Both the position numbers and the translations under genes were made by a program. A DNA stretch of 64,000 nucleotides, taken from contig OZ241353.1 of assembly GCA_965200375.1 (NCBI GenBank), positions 3,472,001 through 3,536,000 of the forward strand, written 5' to 3'. Shown here piece after piece: positions 61,196 through 64,000 of this stretch. A model generated the notes under the pieces. The model saw nothing but the letters and a program-made list of their open reading frames with translations, did not search any database and was not told the DNA's origin. The first letter of the stretch is position 1, and every line of letters starts with the position of its first letter. The stretch is from VXYL01 sp965200375 (GTDB lineage: Bacteria > Pseudomonadota > Gammaproteobacteria > Pseudomonadales > Azotimanducaceae).

Positions 61196-61801
61196 TCAGG
61201 GTCGGACCAATTTGAACTGCAATGGCCCGTACTTCCCAGGGGCCGCCGTCCGGGTCCCGCACGGTGCCCCGGGTGGGAAGAATGCATTAATTCGTGGAAC
61301 TATTCGCTTATGGGGGTGTTTTAGGTTCTTCTCATTGTAGAACATAGACCAAACAGTCATTGCGGTAGAGAACGAAATCTTGGATTCAACGAAGTAGTAC
61401 ATACCAGTGAAGTAGCCTGCCAAGTGTCTTTCCAGCTTCTTGACAGCTGCCATCGAGTAGCAACAGGAGACGCACAGGACTCTCTTGTCCTTCGGCCCAA
61501 GTTCTGTCAGTGCTTTTTTTATCCTTTTCGCTACTTTTGGCCACTTAACGACACCGTCGATAAAGCCCAGACCTCGCTTGCTGCCATGACCTGCCAAGTG
61601 AACATATGTGACTTTTTTGGTTGGTTTAACTTTATCGTCATCGTCACAAAAGCTGCTAGCGCTGGCGAACCTAACCGTCTTCACCTTCTTGCCCTGATTT
61701 CTGTTGCTCACGATTGCTCGTATGACGTCGCACTCAGTGACGATGTTCTGCTCGACCTCATGATCCGACGGCAGGTCATACAGCAAGAACTGAACGGTCA
61801 C
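61196..61801 (-). CDS. Caspase-like cysteine peptidase (putative)
   Basis: A 201-residue protein with the core of the C14/CHAT clan: TYVHLAGHGSKRGLGF supplies His72 after a hydrophobic strand, and RVLCVSCCYSMAAV the Cys (113 or 114) after the next strand. The N-terminal strand is FLLYDLPSDHEVEQNI. The gene is far poorer in GC than its neighbours, so it is a recent acquisition. GTG 61801 overlaps the stop of the biotin carboxylase gene (GTGA). Downstream, the AAA/nuclease gene starts 13 bp after its stop. Caspase-like proteins act as effectors in several bacterial defence systems; a role here with the AAA proteins is inference. Confidence 0.62.
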   Translation of the reverse strand: MTVQFLLYDLPSDHEVEQNIVTECDVIRAIVSNRNQGKKVKTVRFASASSFCDDDDKVKPTKKVTYVHLAGHGSKRGLGFIDGVVKWPKVAKRIKKALTELGPKDKRVLCVSCCYSMAAVKKLERHLAGYFTGMYYFVESKISFSTAMTVWSMFYNEKNLKHPHKRIVPRINAFFPPGAPCGTRTAAPGKYGPLQFKLVRP

Positions 61802-63783
61802 TCGGAGTTCCCCCTCTCTTCCAACATCACCAGCAGCGCTCCGTTGTCCACCTGATCGCCTTCGCCCACATGCAGTTCCTTCACGCTGCCGTCGAACGGG
61901 GCGACGATGCGGTGCTGCATCTTCATCGCTTCCAGGATCAGCAGCAGTTGGCCTTCTCGGACCTCCTCTCCCTGCTGCACGTGGGTGGCGAGGACATTGC
62001 CGGGCATGGGGGCGGTAAGGCCGCCTTTGATCTCCAAGAGGCCCGGCGGCGGCAGGCGGGGGAGTTCGGTGAGTTCCACGTCGAAGTCCGTGCCGTGGAC
62101 GAGCCAGCGGTCTTCGGTGCCGGCGATGGCGAGTTGCAGGCGGCGGCCGTCGATTTCCAAGTCCACCTGGCCGCCTTCGACGCCGAAGACCGCCACGGTG
62201 CGCGGTTCGTCTTCGTCGAGGGTCACTTGGAAGGTGCCGTCGCGTTGGGAGCGGTAGCCGACGGCGATCTCGTCGTCGCCGTGGCGGAACTTGGTGCGTT
62301 CCGGGGGCATCATGGAGTTGCGCCAGCCGCTGCGGAAGGCGGCGAGGACCTTGGCGTTGGCGCGGTGGGCGGCTTGGGCGGCCATGGTGGCGGCGATCAC
62401 CGCGTCCGAGAGGGATTGGGCGTCGAGTTCTCTGCGCCGTGGCGGATCGATGCGTTCGATGAAGTCCGTGGTGGTGTCGCCAGCCAGAAACGCGGGTTCG
62501 CGCAGGGTGGCGACGAGGAAGTCGCGGTTGTGGCGCAGGCCCTGCAGCGCCGTCTGCTCCAAGGCGCGGGCGAGTTTGGCGGCGGCTTCCCGGCGGGTGG
62601 GGGCGTGGGCGATGACCTTGGCGATCATCGGGTCGAACTCCACGGAGACTTCGCTGCCGGATTCCACGCCGGAATCGAAACGCGCCAAGCCGCCGGGCGC
62701 GGGACGCCAGACCTCGATGGCGCCGGGGGACGGCAGGAAGTTGCGCGTGGGGTCTTCGGCATAGAGCCGGGCTTCGATGGCGTGGCCGTCGATGGCGAGA
62801 TCGCCCTGGCCGTAGCCGAGCTCCTCGCCCTCGGCGATGCGCAGTTGCTCGCGCACCAGGTCGAGGCCGGTGATCTCTTCGGTGACGGGGTGTTCCACCT
62901 GCAAGCGGGTGTTCACTTCGAGGAACCAGAATTGGTTGCCGTCGAGCAGGAACTCCACCGTGCCGGCGCTGGCATAGCCGATGCGCTTCGCGGCGGAAAC
63001 GGCCGCCGCGCCCATTTCCGCCCGCAGCTCGGGGTCAACGGCCGGCGAAGGCGCTTCCTCGATGATCTTCTGGTGGCGGCGCTGGATGGAACACTCGCGC
63101 TCGAACAGATGCACCACGTTGCCGTGGGTGTCGCCGAGGATCTGAATCTCCACGTGGCGGGCGGCCGTTATCCAACGTTCAAGGAACAGCGTGTCGTCGC
63201 CGAAGGCGGCGCCGGCTTCGCGCCGGGCGCCGGTGATGGCGGCATCGAGTTCGTCCGGCGATTCCACCACCCTCATGCCGCGCCCACCGCCGCCGGCGGA
63301 CGCCTTCACCAGCACCGGATAGCCGATCTGCTGCGCGGCGGCTTGGAAATCCTCGCCGGCTTTGAGTTCGATGGCCGGCAGCGTGGGCACCTCGGCTTCC
63401 ATGATCACGCGCTTTGCCGCCAGCTTGTCGCCCATCTGCTCGATGGCCTCCGGCGACGGCCCCACCCAGCGCATCCCCGCGTCCACCACCGCCTTGGCGA
63501 AAGCCGCGTTCTCGGAGAGGAACCCGTAGCCCGGATGCACCGCATCGGCACCCACGCGGCGGCAGGCGGTCAAGACCTTGCCCACATCCAAGTACGTTTG
63601 CGCGGATGTCGTGCCGTTCAAGGCGATGGCGGTATCCGCATCGCGCACGAAGGGGGCTCCAACGTCGCCGTCCGCGTAGATCGCCGCCGTGGAAATGCCC
63701 ATCTCGTGGGCGCTGCGAATGACGCGCCGGGCGATCTCGCCGCGATTGGCGACGAGCAGACGACGAATGGGCTTGATGGTCAT
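61798..63783 (-). CDS. Biotin-dependent acyl-CoA carboxylase, biotin carboxylase/carrier subunit
   Basis: A 661-residue alpha subunit of an acetyl/propionyl/methylcrotonyl-CoA carboxylase. The biotin carboxylase part has RRLLVANRGEIARRVIRSA, the ATP-grasp loop KASAGGGGRGMRVV, HVEIQILGDTHGN and EVNTRLQVEHPVTE. The C-terminal biotin-carrier domain carries LILEAMKMQHR with the biotinylated Lys. The start is ATG 63783. The carboxyltransferase gene lies upstream on the same strand, 87 bp away, across two hairpins. The acyl-CoA specificity cannot be decided without the other subunit. Confidence 0.95.
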   Translation of the reverse strand: MTIKPIRRLLVANRGEIARRVIRSAHEMGISTAAIYADGDVGAPFVRDADTAIALNGTTSAQTYLDVGKVLTACRRVGADAVHPGYGFLSENAAFAKAVVDAGMRWVGPSPEAIEQMGDKLAAKRVIMEAEVPTLPAIELKAGEDFQAAAQQIGYPVLVKASAGGGGRGMRVVESPDELDAAITGARREAGAAFGDDTLFLERWITAARHVEIQILGDTHGNVVHLFERECSIQRRHQKIIEEAPSPAVDPELRAEMGAAAVSAAKRIGYASAGTVEFLLDGNQFWFLEVNTRLQVEHPVTEEITGLDLVREQLRIAEGEELGYGQGDLAIDGHAIEARLYAEDPTRNFLPSPGAIEVWRPAPGGLARFDSGVESGSEVSVEFDPMIAKVIAHAPTRREAAAKLARALEQTALQGLRHNRDFLVATLREPAFLAGDTTTDFIERIDPPRRRELDAQSLSDAVIAATMAAQAAHRANAKVLAAFRSGWRNSMMPPERTKFRHGDDEIAVGYRSQRDGTFQVTLDEDEPRTVAVFGVEGGQVDLEIDGRRLQLAIAGTEDRWLVHGTDFDVELTELPRLPPPGLLEIKGGLTAPMPGNVLATHVQQGEEVREGQLLLILEAMKMQHRIVAPFDGSVKELHVGEGDQVDNGALLVMLEERGNSE

Positions 63784-63823
63784 CTGCTCACTCCTAGACC
63801 AACGATCGCGGCACATTTTCATG

Positions 63824-63869
63824 GGAGTTTTCGCATGGCGAAAACTCCGGGCGACGGCAAAGCCGTCGC
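63824..63869. repeat. Two perfect palindromes between carboxylase genes
   Basis: GGAGTTTTCGC-ATG-GCGAAAACTCC (63824-63848) and GCGACGGC-AAA-GCCGTCGC (63851-63869) fill the gap between the carboxyltransferase stop and the biotin carboxylase start. They could act as an attenuator, RNA stabiliser or REP-like mobile palindrome. Confidence 0.65.
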
Positions 63870-63870
63870 A

Positions 63871-64000
63871 CTACATCCGCCACGTTCCGAACTCCTTCGT
63901 TCCCCGCACCTCGTTGTTGTGGCAGGCCGAGAGTGAAATCCCGATGAAGTCCCGGGTGTCCCGCGGATCGATCATCGCGTCGTCCGCCACCCGCGAGGTG
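63871..64000 (-). CDS. Acyl-CoA carboxylase carboxyltransferase subunit (partial)
   Basis: Only the last ~42 codons are in the window, ending at TAG 63871-63873. DDAMIDPRDTRDFIGISLSA then CHNNEVRGTKEFGTWRM matches the C-terminus of propionyl/methylcrotonyl-CoA carboxylase beta subunits, where IDPRDTR is highly conserved. It transfers CO2 from biotin to the acyl-CoA. The biotin carboxylase gene follows on the same strand. Confidence 0.85.
   Translation of the reverse strand, partial: TSRVADDAMIDPRDTRDFIGISLSACHNNEVRGTKEFGTWRM

Overview
The window is a GC-rich (clearly above 60% by eye) bacterial chromosome segment of mostly single-copy metabolic genes. Class I aroA, sucA-sucB, a MnmH/SelU selenouridine synthase, an SO_0444-type Cu/Zn efflux permease and many amidohydrolase-2, luciferase-like monooxygenase, TauD and acyl-CoA metabolism genes point to an uncultured proteobacterium, probably gammaproteobacterial and marine or host-associated. 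That placement is an inference from gene content; no rRNA or marker set is present.

Layout. 0-5 kb: xthA (cut by the window edge), a membrane protein, an intact IS630-type element with a -1 frameshift site, DUF2085, a hydrolase, a MaoC dehydratase and a VOC protein. 5-12 kb: amidohydrolase, a TauD/Tat-exported/secreted trio, DUF4268, acyl-CoA dehydrogenase. 11.6-14.2 kb: a CTAG-bounded repeat and a divergent ZIP importer/metal efflux permease pair. 14-16 kb: aroA and an orphan response regulator. 16-21 kb: sulfotransferase, HprK-like kinase, Asp/Asn beta-hydroxylase and an ABC exporter, all RiPP-tailoring types. 21-29 kb: catabolic enzymes interrupted by a ParB-like/PD-(D/E)XK pair. 29.7-30.6 kb: a selenoprotein of the GrdB-like family, read through an in-frame UGA followed by a good bacterial SECIS hairpin. 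31-39 kb: sucA-sucB with a PqqD-like gene upstream, MATE transporter and PPK2. 39-43 kb: AT-richer accessory DNA with a decayed IS630 element, a possible RiPP precursor and a secreted protein. 43-51 kb: msrA, Sel1 lipoprotein, mnmH, a NucS-like nuclease, enoyl-CoA hydratase and a Na+/solute symporter.

50.8-61.8 kb is the most unusual part. An AAA ATPase is divergent from a two-gene operon joined by an ATGA overlap. The first gene encodes a 1215-residue protein combining two glycosyltransferase-like segments, a small-molecule or protein-kinase-like domain and a SAM methyltransferase; the second fuses a LOG/SLOG-type Rossmann domain to a polysaccharide deacetylase. After a decayed DUF6036 nucleotidyltransferase module come two tandem paralogues of an AAA-ATPase/PD-(D/E)XK fusion, one carrying an amber codon, and an AT-rich caspase-like gene. 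The window ends in a biotin-dependent acyl-CoA carboxylase operon (63.8 kb to the edge), with two perfect hairpins between its genes.

How the genes may work together. Selenium use is supported twice (UGA-Sec selenoprotein and MnmH). The HprK-like kinase, sulfotransferase, hydroxylase, PqqD-like protein and leader-motif peptide look like dispersed parts of a lasso-like RiPP pathway, but no lasso cyclase or protease is in view. The GT-kinase-methyltransferase and SLOG-deacetylase pair resembles a self-contained polysaccharide assembly and capping module, recalling WbdD chain terminators; this is inference.
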